From Candidatus Omnitrophica bacterium UBA5776 (GTDB taxonomy: Bacteria; Omnitrophota; Gorgyraeia; Gygaellales; Profunditerraquicolaceae), in assembly GCA_002418595.1 (NCBI GenBank), contig DIEK01000116.1, forward strand, positions 1-8,576: a stretch of 8,576 bases of DNA, written 5' to 3'. The notes below the pieces were generated by a model, which had not been told where the DNA came from, did no database searches, and was given only the letters and a program-made list of their open reading frames with translations. This document shows, piece by piece, positions 1 through 5,761 of this stretch. Made by a program: the position numbers and the translations under genes. Positions within the stretch are counted from its first letter, which is position 1, and the number at the start of each line of letters is the position of its first letter.

Positions 1-440
1 GCAAGTGGCTGATCGCAAAAAAAGGTTTCAAATGGTTTGAGGAGAGATTCCTTCATTATCTGACGCCGGTTTCAATCGGCGCGTTGTTGCTTACTCTGAT
101 CCTGCTGTTTTCTTTCAAGGGCGAGCTGATTATTAACCAGCCGCAGATTATCTTCTTGATCGCGATACCGCTTTTTATCCAGACCTGTATTATTTTCGCG
201 ATAACGTACGCTTTGGCGAAGTGGCTTAATTTGTCCTATCGGGACGCGGCGCCGTCGGCGTTGGTCGGGGCTAGTAATCATTTTGAGGTAGCAATTGCTA
301 CCTCAACAATTCTTTTTGGGTTGTCGTCCGGGGCATCACTAGCCACGGTTGTGGGTGTGCTTATCGAGGTTCCGGTGATGCTGATGCTGGTTAAGTTTTG
401 CTTGAGAACGCAGAAATTATTCGGAGGCCAGCATGGATAA
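1..440 (+). CDS. acr3: Arsenite efflux permease Acr3, C-terminal part (gene cut by window start)
   Basis: This is the C-terminal ~145 residues of a membrane protein whose reading frame runs in from the left edge (first full codon at base 3, stop at 438-440). The family exports arsenite across the inner membrane, driven by the proton gradient. Visible signs are two long hydrophobic stretches (about 75-135 and 145-205), then the motif [11 protein letters not shown] followed by [29 protein letters not shown], read in two blocks, which is the characteristic last part of Acr3. The Glu of NHFE (codon 285-287) matches the conserved acidic residue of the penultimate helices. The conserved Cys of the family lies upstream and cannot be checked. 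The gene overlaps arsC by 8 bases, consistent with one transcript and coupled translation. A 24-bp perfect palindrome lies inside the coding sequence (283-306). ArsB is unrelated in sequence and is not a good alternative. Confidence 0.9.
   Translation, partial: KWLIAKKGFKWFEERFLHYLTPVSIGALLLTLILLFSFKGELIINQPQIIFLIAIPLFIQTCIIFAITYALAKWLNLSYRDAAPSALVGASNHFEVAIATSTILFGLSSGASLATVVGVLIEVPVMLMLVKFCLRTQKLFGGQHG
283..306. repeat. 24-bp perfect palindrome inside acr3
   Basis: The half-site TTGAGGTAGCAA is followed immediately by its exact reverse complement, centred between 294 and 295. It covers the codons for the conserved Glu and the following residues of the NHFEVAIA motif. In RNA it could form a stem of about 10 bp after leaving a minimal loop. 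In DNA it is a perfect two-fold site. No function is known. Confidence 0.85.
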
Positions 441-858
441 AAAGCGAGTTTTATTTGTCTGTATCCATAATTCGGCTCGTAGTCAAATAGCGGAGGCATT
501 CCTTAAGAAATATGGAGGCGATCGTTTTGAAGTGGAAAGCGCAGGGATTGAGCCGGGCAAACTCAATCCTATTGCGGTTGAGGCAATGCAGGAAGCCGGG
601 ATCGATATTTCCCGCAACAGGACCAAAAGCGCCTTTGATTTTTACAAGCAGGGCAAGCAGTATGATTATGTCATTACTGTTTGTGATGAATCTCAGTCCG
701 GCGCGTGTCCGGTTTTCCCGGGGAAGGGGGAGAGGCTCCATTGGGGTTTCCCGGATCCGTCAAGTTTCGCTGGAACGCATGACGAAAAGCTGAAAAAGAC
801 CCGAGAAGTCAGGGGCCAGTTAGAGGCCAAGATAAAAGATTGGTTGAAGGGGGTATGA
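433..858 (+). CDS. arsC: Arsenate reductase, low-molecular-weight phosphatase fold (thioredoxin-type ArsC)
   Basis: This 141-residue cytoplasmic enzyme would reduce arsenate to arsenite for export by the Acr3 pump encoded just upstream. The N-terminal P-loop is C10-IHNSA-R16-S, the CX5R signature of this family. Two further cysteines, C84 (in VCDES) and C92 (in ACPVFPG), fit the pair that relays the disulfide out to thioredoxin. FPDPS (D108) supplies the catalytic Asp. The C84-C92 spacing is one residue longer than in the plasmid pI258 enzyme. Length is normal for the family. The ATG at 433 has a GGAGG five bases upstream (423-427) and overlaps the acr3 stop by 8 bases, so the two genes are co-transcribed and probably translationally coupled. 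The glutaredoxin-type ArsC family is excluded by the CX5R motif. Confidence 0.95.
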   Translation: MDKKRVLFVCIHNSARSQIAEAFLKKYGGDRFEVESAGIEPGKLNPIAVEAMQEAGIDISRNRTKSAFDFYKQGKQYDYVITVCDESQSGACPVFPGKGERLHWGFPDPSSFAGTHDEKLKKTREVRGQLEAKIKDWLKGV

Positions 859-864
859 TTTCAC

Positions 865-893
865 TTAAATAAACTTGTTTTATCTGGTAAAAT
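865..893 (+). promoter_or_regulatory. Putative promoter of the fluoride riboswitch transcript
   Basis: A good -10 hexamer TAAAAT (888-893) has a weak -35 TTAAAT (865-870) 17 bases upstream. Transcription would begin near 899-901, exactly where the riboswitch fold starts, which is the best support for the call. Confidence 0.5.
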
Positions 894-900
894 AGCTTTC

Positions 901-951
901 AGGCGATGGGGTTCGCCGATAACCGCCTCAACAGGCTGATAACTTCTACTA
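901..951 (+). promoter_or_regulatory. Fluoride riboswitch (crcB motif)
   Basis: The sequence and fold match the fluoride-sensing crcB RNA. Stem P1 is GGCG (902-905) with CGCC (914-917). The second stem is GCCT (925-928) with AGGC (933-936). The pseudoknot pairs GGGGTT (908-913) with AACTTC (941-946), including two G-U pairs. Conserved stretches GGCGATGG, GTTCGCC, AACCGC, GGCTGAT and TTCTAC are all present in order. The RNA class turns on fluoride exporters when fluoride is bound. Here it precedes a crcB start codon by about 20 bases. A weak TTCT/AGAA pairing (944-947 with 954-957) next to the Shine-Dalgarno sequence could link ligand binding to translation, but the expression mechanism is not clear. 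Confidence 0.93.
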
Positions 952-972
952 AAAGAAAGGAGGTATCGGTTT

Positions 973-1026
973 ATGTTGAGGTTTTTTATTATAAGGTTAG
1001 GCGGCGCGATCGGGACAATCCTGTAA
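973..1026 (+). pseudogene. crcB: Truncated fluoride channel gene crcB/fluC (first 17 codons only)
   Basis: An AAAGGAGGT (956-964) nine bases before the ATG at 973 opens a frame reading MLRFFIIRLGGAIGTIL then stop. This matches the usual N-terminus of CrcB/FluC, a small dual-topology fluoride channel of about 125 residues, whose first helix carries a GGxxG(A) pattern. The frame ends at 1024-1026, where the family would continue with Arg-Tyr, and no later CrcB sequence is found in any frame. The break coincides with the start of an insertion-sequence end (about 1022). The residual peptide cannot form a channel. The placement behind a fluoride riboswitch makes the identity firm despite the short length. 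Confidence 0.85.
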
Positions 1027-1166
1027 TGCCACGGGTTTAGCAAGAGTTCTTTAAGATGAAATTCTGCTCTTTGATTCAATGGTTTAACGCTTCTAAATAC
1101 TGATTCGTCGTCAGATTGCCGAGCGATTGATGCGGATAGCCGGTATTGTAGTCGTAAACTCATTTG
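1022..1166 (-). mobile_element. Insertion sequence remnant (IS3/IS481-like right end)
   Basis: Sequence between the truncated crcB and the sod gene looks like the last ~140 bases of an insertion sequence, read on the minus strand: transposase 3' end, stop codon, about 50 bases of tail and a terminus. The likely outer end is TGTAATGCC at 1022 (starting 5'-TG as in IS3/IS481 elements), though 1027 is also possible. The left side, including almost all of the transposase gene and the other inverted repeat, is missing. The 7-mer TGTAATG recurs in direct orientation at 1165-1171, near where the remnant stops. The inner boundary is not exact. Confidence 0.7.
1076..1159 (-). pseudogene. Transposase C-terminal fragment (DDE/rve integrase core)
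   Basis: On the minus strand the last 27 codons of a transposase can be read: VYDYNTGYPHQSLGNLT, then TNQYLEALNH and a TGA at 1076-1078. The YN...PHQSLGNLTPxxYL pattern is the well-known tail of IS3- and IS481-family DDE transposases (rve domain). The frame meets a TGA at 1160-1162 directly upstream of this segment, and nothing recognisable of the DDE core remains. It is a dead fragment left by deletion of the element. Confidence 0.8.
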
Positions 1167-1187
1167 TAATGAAATAGAGGGGGGCAA

Positions 1188-1883
1188 ATGAAATATCTAA
1201 TCGCAGGGTTTATTACGTGCCTGGCCGTCGTTTTTATTTGCGGCGGGACGTTAGCACAAGGAGGAAAGCCGATGAAAGTTGATAACAATGCTATATATGA
1301 ATTACCGCCGTTACCTTATCCGCCGGAGGCATTGGAGCCGGTAATTTCCGCCAATACTTTGAGCTTTCATTACGGCAAACATCACAAGGGATATGTTGAT
1401 AACTTGAATAAACTTATAGCAGGAAGCGAGTTGGCCGGCCTGTCTCTGGAGAACATTATTACCGAGACCGCCGGTAAACCGGACAAAGCAGCGATCTTCA
1501 ACAATGCCGCCCAGGTATGGAACCATAGCTTTTATTGGAAGTGCCTGATTCCCGGAGGAAGTTCCATTCCGGCGGCATTACAGGCAAGAATCGAAGAGTC
1601 ATTCGGCAGTGTTGAGGCCTGTAAAAAGGAATTAAGCGCCGCGGCTGTCAGCCAATTCGGCAGCGGTTGGGCCTGGCTTGTGCTGGATGGAGATAAGCTT
1701 AAGGTCATTAAGACCGCTAATGCCGATTCACCGTTAACTAGGGGAATGAAGCCGTTATTGACTATTGATGTCTGGGAGCATGCCTATTATCTGGATTATC
1801 AGAACCGCCGTCCGGAGCATGTCAACGCCATAATTGAGAAATTGCTTAACTGGGAATTCGCGGCAGCCAACCTGGGTAAATAA
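1188..1883 (+). CDS. sodB: Iron-type superoxide dismutase with N-terminal signal peptide
   Basis: The 231-residue product disproportionates superoxide to peroxide and oxygen. Residues 1-24 look like a Sec signal (KYL then a hydrophobic stretch, likely cut after A23 or Q24), so the protein is probably exported. The mature part begins ELPPLPY, typical of Fe/Mn SOD. Metal ligands are H61 (FHYGKHH), H113 (WNHSFYW), D194 and H198 ([11 protein letters not shown]). Q109 in AAQVWNH is the Gln seen in the iron type. The upstream start at 1188 follows a G-rich Shine-Dalgarno (1176-1183). An internal in-frame ATG at 1272 (M29) has a better AAGGAGG (1258-1264) and would give a normal cytoplasmic SOD. The gene lies directly behind the fluoride riboswitch and the IS scar and is followed by a terminator. 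A manganese or cambialistic enzyme cannot be excluded. Confidence 0.95.
   Translation: MKYLIAGFITCLAVVFICGGTLAQGGKPMKVDNNAIYELPPLPYPPEALEPVISANTLSFHYGKHHKGYVDNLNKLIAGSELAGLSLENIITETAGKPDKAAIFNNAAQVWNHSFYWKCLIPGGSSIPAALQARIEESFGSVEACKKELSAAAVSQFGSGWAWLVLDGDKLKVIKTANADSPLTRGMKPLLTIDVWEHAYYLDYQNRRPEHVNAIIEKLLNWEFAAANLGK
1258..1274 (+). promoter_or_regulatory. Internal ribosome binding site and second start within sod
   Basis: AAGGAGG (1258-1264) lies seven bases before an in-frame ATG (1272-1274). It is stronger than the site used for the long form. Starting here removes the signal peptide and yields a protein whose N-terminus lines up with ordinary cytoplasmic Fe-SODs. Confidence 0.55.
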
Positions 1884-1955
1884 TATTTAGGGGAATGGGC
1901 GTTAGAAGTGCCGAAATCATGTCTCTTGAGCCTATTGCCGTTGTGCCGGCCCCTG

Positions 1956-1961
1956 TATAAT
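1956..1961 (+). promoter_or_regulatory. Possible -10 element in the sod trailer
   Basis: A perfect TGTATAAT (TATAAT at 1956-1961) lies between the sod stop and the terminator, with only a poor -35 (TTGCCG, 1935-1940, spacing 15). If active it would give a short RNA of about 55 nt ending at the terminator. It may be chance. Confidence 0.25.
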
Positions 1962-1986
1962 TCTTACAGATAAACAGGTTGCGATC

Positions 1987-2023
1987 ATAGCGCTGATCCT
2001 TACACAGGAGCAGCGCTATTTTT
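1987..2023 (+). terminator. Intrinsic terminator after sod
   Basis: ATAGCGCTG (1987-1995) pairs perfectly with CAGCGCTAT (2011-2019). After one mismatch the stem continues with TCCT (1997-2000) and AGGA (2006-2009) around a TACAC loop. A run of five T (2019-2023) follows. It ends the sod transcript about 100 bases after the stop codon. Confidence 0.8.
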
Positions 2024-2102
2024 ATGTCCCGGGGGTTAAAGGCTTTAGGGATGTTTTGTATCGGCGCCTTCAAATTAGGTAGCAATACTAAATTTTTCAT
2101 AT

Positions 2103-2108
2103 TATAAT
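2103..2108 (+). promoter_or_regulatory. Putative -10 element of the MATE operon leader
   Basis: A perfect TATAAT with a weak -35 (TAGCAA, 2080-2085, spacing 17). Transcription would start near 2115, a few bases before the 24-nt element shared with the nfnA leader. Confidence 0.4.
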
Positions 2109-2117
2109 CTTTTTATC

Positions 2118-2232
2118 AACCCGCAGAAGTCCCGGGCTTTCAAGCCGGATTTAGCACCTTGGCTAATTGGAAAGCCAAGATAATTAATTGACAATTATTT
2201 CTACCGCAAGAAATTCAATAAGCCGTTTTTTT
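2118..2232 (+). promoter_or_regulatory. Candidate structured leader RNA upstream of the MATE gene (leader copy 1)
   Basis: This non-coding stretch starts with CCGCAGAAGTCCCGGGCTTT (2121-2140) and CAAG, which recurs with 22 of 24 identities at 7090-7113. It holds a perfect hairpin, CTTGGCT (2158-2164) with AGCCAAG (2173-2179) around an 8-nt loop, and a 13-bp palindrome TAATTGACAATTA (2185-2197). It ends in AAGCCG followed by seven T (2226-2232). The GGCTT at 2135-2139 can pair with the AAGCC before the T-tract (2220-2224), so alternative folds are possible. The T-tract lies 105 nt after the shared element starts. It matches no riboswitch class I can recall; TPP and guanidine-I features are absent. 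Confidence 0.4.
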
Positions 2233-2263
2233 ATAATCCTATCGAAGAGTTAAGGCAGGCGAG

Positions 2264-3610
2264 ATGGCGCTTTTAGTCAAAGACAGGGTTTCCTCTACTG
2301 TTATACGCATGGCTGTTCCGATGTTAGCCGGGACATTTGCCATGAACGCGTATAATTTGGTCGATACCTGGTTTGTGTCGCGGCTTGGTACCAACGCCCT
2401 GGCGGCAATGTCATTCACGTTCCCGGTTGTTATGCTTCTTGGTTTTATTATGCGCGGGCTGGGGACCGGGGCGATGACAGTAGTGGCGCATGCCTTAGGC
2501 AGGGGGAAACAGAAGACCGCCGCGCGCATTACGACGCATGCGGCTTTTTTGTCTTCAAGCGTAGCCTTGGCCTTAACAGTAATCGGGCTCTTGACGATCA
2601 AGCCGGTCTTTATGCGTTTGGGCGCAGAAGGGCAGACCTTCGTGATGACGCAGCAATATATGTCGATCTGGTATTATGGATTGGTTCCCAGGGTCTTGCA
2701 TATGATGTTCGCCGATGTCATTATCGGTACCGGCCACACTAAGGCAGTCAGTTTTCTTATGGTTTTTGGCACCGTGTTGAATTTTATCCTTGACCCTATT
2801 ATGATCTTCGGGTTGTGGGGGTTCCCGAGTATGGGGATAAGGGGAGCGGCGCTGGCTACAGTTATTTCCGAAACTCTCATATTGATCGCGGTATTCCTAT
2901 TTGTCCATAGAAGGTATCACCTAATCGTTTTTGCTTCGCATTCGCTTGGCCGTATTGCGGCTTCCTGGCGCAGGATCCTGTATATCGGTGTCCCCACTAC
3001 ATTAAGCTCTGTCCTGGTCCCGTTATCTGCGATGATCGTGATCAAGATAGTCTCCGGGTTTGGCGAGGCCGCGGTTGCCGCCGTGGGGGTTGCCAGCCGC
3101 ATCGAGATGTTTGCGTTCATGGTCCCTATGACCGTAGGGATGTCCTTAGTCCCGTTTGTTGCCCAGAATTACGGGGCCGGGCGTTTTGACCGGATAAAGA
3201 CTGTGCGCAAAGGTGCGATGTTCTTTGCGCTTAGTTTCGGTTTTATTATTGCAACGGTTTTTTTATTTGTCGCGCGGCCCCTGGGCAAACTGTTTTCTTC
3301 CGATCCCGAAGTGATCAATATCCTGGCACGCTACATTTACACTACTTGTTTTGGCTATGGTTTCCTGGAAGTGCATCGTTATGCTACTTTCTGTTTTACC
3401 GGGATACATAAACCGCTTTTTTCGGCTTCGCTGACCGCGATCCGCGTGGTTGTCTTGATGATACCCCTGGCCTATTTCGGCGCGAGGCTCTTTGGCATCA
3501 ACGGTATTTTTTGGGGCAGGCTGCTGACAGATATACTGTCCGCTGTTATAGGAATTATATGGACAGGCAGGATCATTAAGAAAGTCGCCGGCAATTCTTA
3601 TGTTCAATAA
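2264..3610 (+). CDS. MATE-family multidrug/cation efflux transporter
   Basis: The 448-residue polytopic inner-membrane protein has about 12 hydrophobic segments in two similar halves, as in MATE exporters that use a sodium or proton gradient to expel drugs or metabolites. Typical family sequence includes VDTWFVSRLG near residue 35, GTGAMTVVAHALGRGK near residue 70, LNFILDPIMIFGLWGF near residue 165 and FVAQNYGAGRFDR at the start of the second half. Length is normal for the family. The ATG at 2264 has only a modest GGCGAG-type ribosome site. The stop overlaps the proposed start of the serine hydrolase gene, so the two are probably co-transcribed. The substrate cannot be told from sequence; its partners are an exported hydrolase and an exported TenA-like enzyme. 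Confidence 0.93.
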   Translation: MALLVKDRVSSTVIRMAVPMLAGTFAMNAYNLVDTWFVSRLGTNALAAMSFTFPVVMLLGFIMRGLGTGAMTVVAHALGRGKQKTAARITTHAAFLSSSVALALTVIGLLTIKPVFMRLGAEGQTFVMTQQYMSIWYYGLVPRVLHMMFADVIIGTGHTKAVSFLMVFGTVLNFILDPIMIFGLWGFPSMGIRGAALATVISETLILIAVFLFVHRRYHLIVFASHSLGRIAASWRRILYIGVPTTLSSVLVPLSAMIVIKIVSGFGEAAVAAVGVASRIEMFAFMVPMTVGMSLVPFVAQNYGAGRFDRIKTVRKGAMFFALSFGFIIATVFLFVARPLGKLFSSDPEVINILARYIYTTCFGYGFLEVHRYATFCFTGIHKPLFSASLTAIRVVVLMIPLAYFGARLFGINGIFWGRLLTDILSAVIGIIWTGRIIKKVAGNSYVQ

Positions 3611-4898
3611 AATGCGTGAACTTGATAAAAAATCCGTAATGACATATTGGAAATCTGTCTTTATTTTCTGGTTCATTGCGCCGCTGTTCCTGTTTTTCCC
3701 GGCCGATTCCCAGGCCCGGGATACAGGTAAAATAGATGTTGCCGATATGGATATGGGAAGGGCATTGCTTGATAAGTATAGTTTTATGGCCCAGCCTTAC
3801 AGTTTCTATTACTTCCATAATATGGATAAACTGGGTTTTGAGTTGGACTGGGTGTATAGAAGAGGGGAAGTTTTTATCCTTAAAGAACCTAAGGAGATTT
3901 TTACGACAGGCTACACTTTTGGCGGCAAGCATTATAGTCTGGAAGATTATTTTAAGAGAAATTTCGTCCTGGGGTTTCTGGTCCTTCACGATGATCAAAT
4001 TATACTTGAGAAATATTTTCACGGGGCGCTTTCCCGATCGCATTTTATCTCCAATTCAGTTGTCAAATCCTTTATATCTATTCTGATCGGTATCGCTGTC
4101 GAAGAAGGGAAGATAAAAAATGTTAACGACCCGGTTACGCAATATCTCCCTTATCTTGCAAACAGCGGTTTCAGGGAGGTTAGCATCAAGGATCTTTTAC
4201 AGATGTCCTCCGGAGTCCAATGGGATGAAGAGGATTATTTAAAGCCCGGCTGCGATTTTAATCGTTATGTGCCCGCCTGGCTGCGCGGAGAAACTTCTCT
4301 TAAGGATCTGGCGGTTTCCTGTAAGACTAAAGAGAAGCCCGGAGAACGGTTCCAATATAAAAGTATTGATACCGAAGTGTTGGGGCAGGTTCTCGAAGCG
4401 GCAACCGGAATGCCCTTAAATAAGTATTTAGAAGAGAAACTTTGGGGTAAAATCGGGGCAGAGAGTAATGCGTTCTTTTGCCGCGGCAAGACGCAACCTC
4501 AAACTCCCGCCGCAGTCGGGTTTAACGCCACGCTTCGGGATTACGGACGATTTGGCCTGATGGTTATGAATAACGGGAGGCTGGCGAGCCAAAAGTTTAT
4601 AGATGAGAGATGGATACAGGATTCTACTACGCCGGCAGGCATATCCTGGCAGCCGCAATCTGCGGGGCCCAACGATGAGTTCTCGGAAAATATGGGTTAT
4701 GGTTATCAATGGTGGCTGATACCCGGAGAAGACCATGTTTTTATGGCCCTCGGTATTTATGGACAGGCGATCTATATTAATCCCAAACGTCGGATTGTTA
4801 TTGTGCAGTCCAGTGCCTGGCCTAATCCGGATAGCGAAGACAATTGGGATGAAATGATCAAGGTTATGGAAACAATCGCCCGCAAAGTGAGTCCCTAA
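3600..4898 (+). CDS. Exported serine hydrolase, beta-lactamase/penicillin-binding fold (COG1680 type)
   Basis: This 432-residue protein belongs to the class C beta-lactamase-like serine hydrolases, whose members cleave peptides, esters or beta-lactams, usually outside the cytoplasm. The SxxK motif is S153-V-V-K156, the nucleophile and its base. The second motif is Y253-K-S255 in FQYKSIDTEVLG. In place of KTG it has G385-I-Y-G-Q, common in COG1680 enzymes that are not true beta-lactamases. Residues 14-39 (MTYWKS, then hydrophobic, ending DSQA) look like a signal peptide, which favours a start at M14 (3639) or M5 (3612) over M1. The start at 3600 overlaps the MATE stop by 11 bases and no start has a good Shine-Dalgarno, so translation is likely coupled. 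tenA follows 14 bases later. The substrate is unknown. Confidence 0.88.
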   Translation: MFNKMRELDKKSVMTYWKSVFIFWFIAPLFLFFPADSQARDTGKIDVADMDMGRALLDKYSFMAQPYSFYYFHNMDKLGFELDWVYRRGEVFILKEPKEIFTTGYTFGGKHYSLEDYFKRNFVLGFLVLHDDQIILEKYFHGALSRSHFISNSVVKSFISILIGIAVEEGKIKNVNDPVTQYLPYLANSGFREVSIKDLLQMSSGVQWDEEDYLKPGCDFNRYVPAWLRGETSLKDLAVSCKTKEKPGERFQYKSIDTEVLGQVLEAATGMPLNKYLEEKLWGKIGAESNAFFCRGKTQPQTPAAVGFNATLRDYGRFGLMVMNNGRLASQKFIDERWIQDSTTPAGISWQPQSAGPNDEFSENMGYGYQWWLIPGEDHVFMALGIYGQAIYINPKRRIVIVQSSAWPNPDSEDNWDEMIKVMETIARKVSP

Positions 4899-4912
4899 AA
4901 GAAAGGAATTTT

Positions 4913-5653
4913 ATGCTTTTCAATCATTTAGCGAGAAAATTAGCCGTCGTTTTTGTTTATCTTTTAATGATTCTTTCGGCCCAAGTTCGCGCGGAAAATC
5001 TGACGCAAACAATCTGGGATGAAAATCAAGGATTTTATCAAAAGATACTGGATCTGCCGTTTAATCAAAAGGTCTCGGACGGCACGCTTGATGAAAAAAT
5101 ATTCAAGAATTACATCATACAGGATTATATTTTTCTCCAGAATTTTAAAAAGGTTTACGGGATACTCTTGTCAAAAGCCCCGGACCGGAAGAGTTCGGCA
5201 TTCATAACTGATTTGATGAAAGGGGTCGATGAAGAAATCGAAGCTGTGCATGCGATATATTTTAAAAAATTCGGCGTGACGAAAGAGGAATTATCAGGCG
5301 CTCTTCCTAATCCAGGCACGGAACTTTACAATTCATACCTGGTGGAAGTCGCTACACTGGAGCCGTTCCAGGTCGGATTGATCGCTACCTTGCCGTGCAA
5401 TTGGATTTATTATCAGGTTGGGGTCGATATGAAGAAGAGGGGGCAGGCAGGCGGCAATAAATATCAGGAATGGATTGACGCCTACGGATCAGAGACTTGG
5501 GAGAAAAGTGATGCCAAGGCTTTTGTCGATCTGGTCGAGTCTTACATGAAGAATGCCGCGCCCGCGGACAGAGAAAAGATGAGGAAGGCGTATGAAACCG
5601 CGATGAAGTTGGAATATATGTTTTGGGACGAAGTTTACCGGCAGCCAATATAG
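4913..5653 (+). CDS. tenA: TenA-family (thiaminase II-like) protein with signal peptide
   Basis: The 246-residue protein has the all-helical TenA/THI-4 fold. Cytoplasmic TenA hydrolyses thiamin breakdown products to hydroxymethylpyrimidine for salvage. Catalytic residues seem kept: D71 (IIQDYIFL), Y142, C162 and Y166 (LPCNWIYY), Y191 and E234 (LEYMFWD). The Cys places it in the TenA_C group. Unusually, residues 1-27 form a clear Sec signal (basic RK, hydrophobic stretch, AQVRA then E28), so the enzyme should act outside the cytoplasm. A Shine-Dalgarno AAAGGA precedes the ATG by 6-7 bases, and the gene is 14 bases behind the serine hydrolase. No TPP riboswitch precedes the operon. A different substrate than in classical TenA is quite possible. 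Confidence 0.88.
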   Translation: MLFNHLARKLAVVFVYLLMILSAQVRAENLTQTIWDENQGFYQKILDLPFNQKVSDGTLDEKIFKNYIIQDYIFLQNFKKVYGILLSKAPDRKSSAFITDLMKGVDEEIEAVHAIYFKKFGVTKEELSGALPNPGTELYNSYLVEVATLEPFQVGLIATLPCNWIYYQVGVDMKKRGQAGGNKYQEWIDAYGSETWEKSDAKAFVDLVESYMKNAAPADREKMRKAYETAMKLEYMFWDEVYRQPI

Positions 5654-5761
5654 AGGCATGGAGCGGAAGTCCCGCACTTGTTTTACAAAGACTATTATCC
5701 ATCCTTCACGGTGTTCCGGCTATAAGCTTTTTCTACGGCTGGTGGATAGAGAAAGGATGTC

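Noticed and set aside
861..1187. Minus-strand open frame of 108 codons covering the riboswitch and IS scar
   Set aside because: The true transposase fragment is in another minus-strand frame, and this frame runs through the riboswitch. The product has no family features.
1218..1245. Lipoprotein signal in the sod N-terminus (C18)
   Set aside because: The residues before C18 (VFI) do not fit a lipobox. An ordinary Sec signal cut near A23 fits better.
2188..2237. Promoter formed by TTGACA (2188) and TATAAT (2232) directly upstream of the MATE gene
   Set aside because: The spacing is 38 bases, far from the 16-18 needed. No -10 lies at the right distance from that TTGACA, and no -35 at the right distance from that TATAAT.
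2118..2263. TPP riboswitch controlling the operon with tenA
   Set aside because: The conserved TPP aptamer stretches (CTGAGA and the ACCTGATCTGG-like part) are absent from this leader.
3600..4898. True antibiotic-resistance class C beta-lactamase
   Set aside because: The KTG motif is replaced by GIYGQ and the Tyr motif is YKS instead of YxN. This points to the broad COG1680 hydrolases rather than AmpC.
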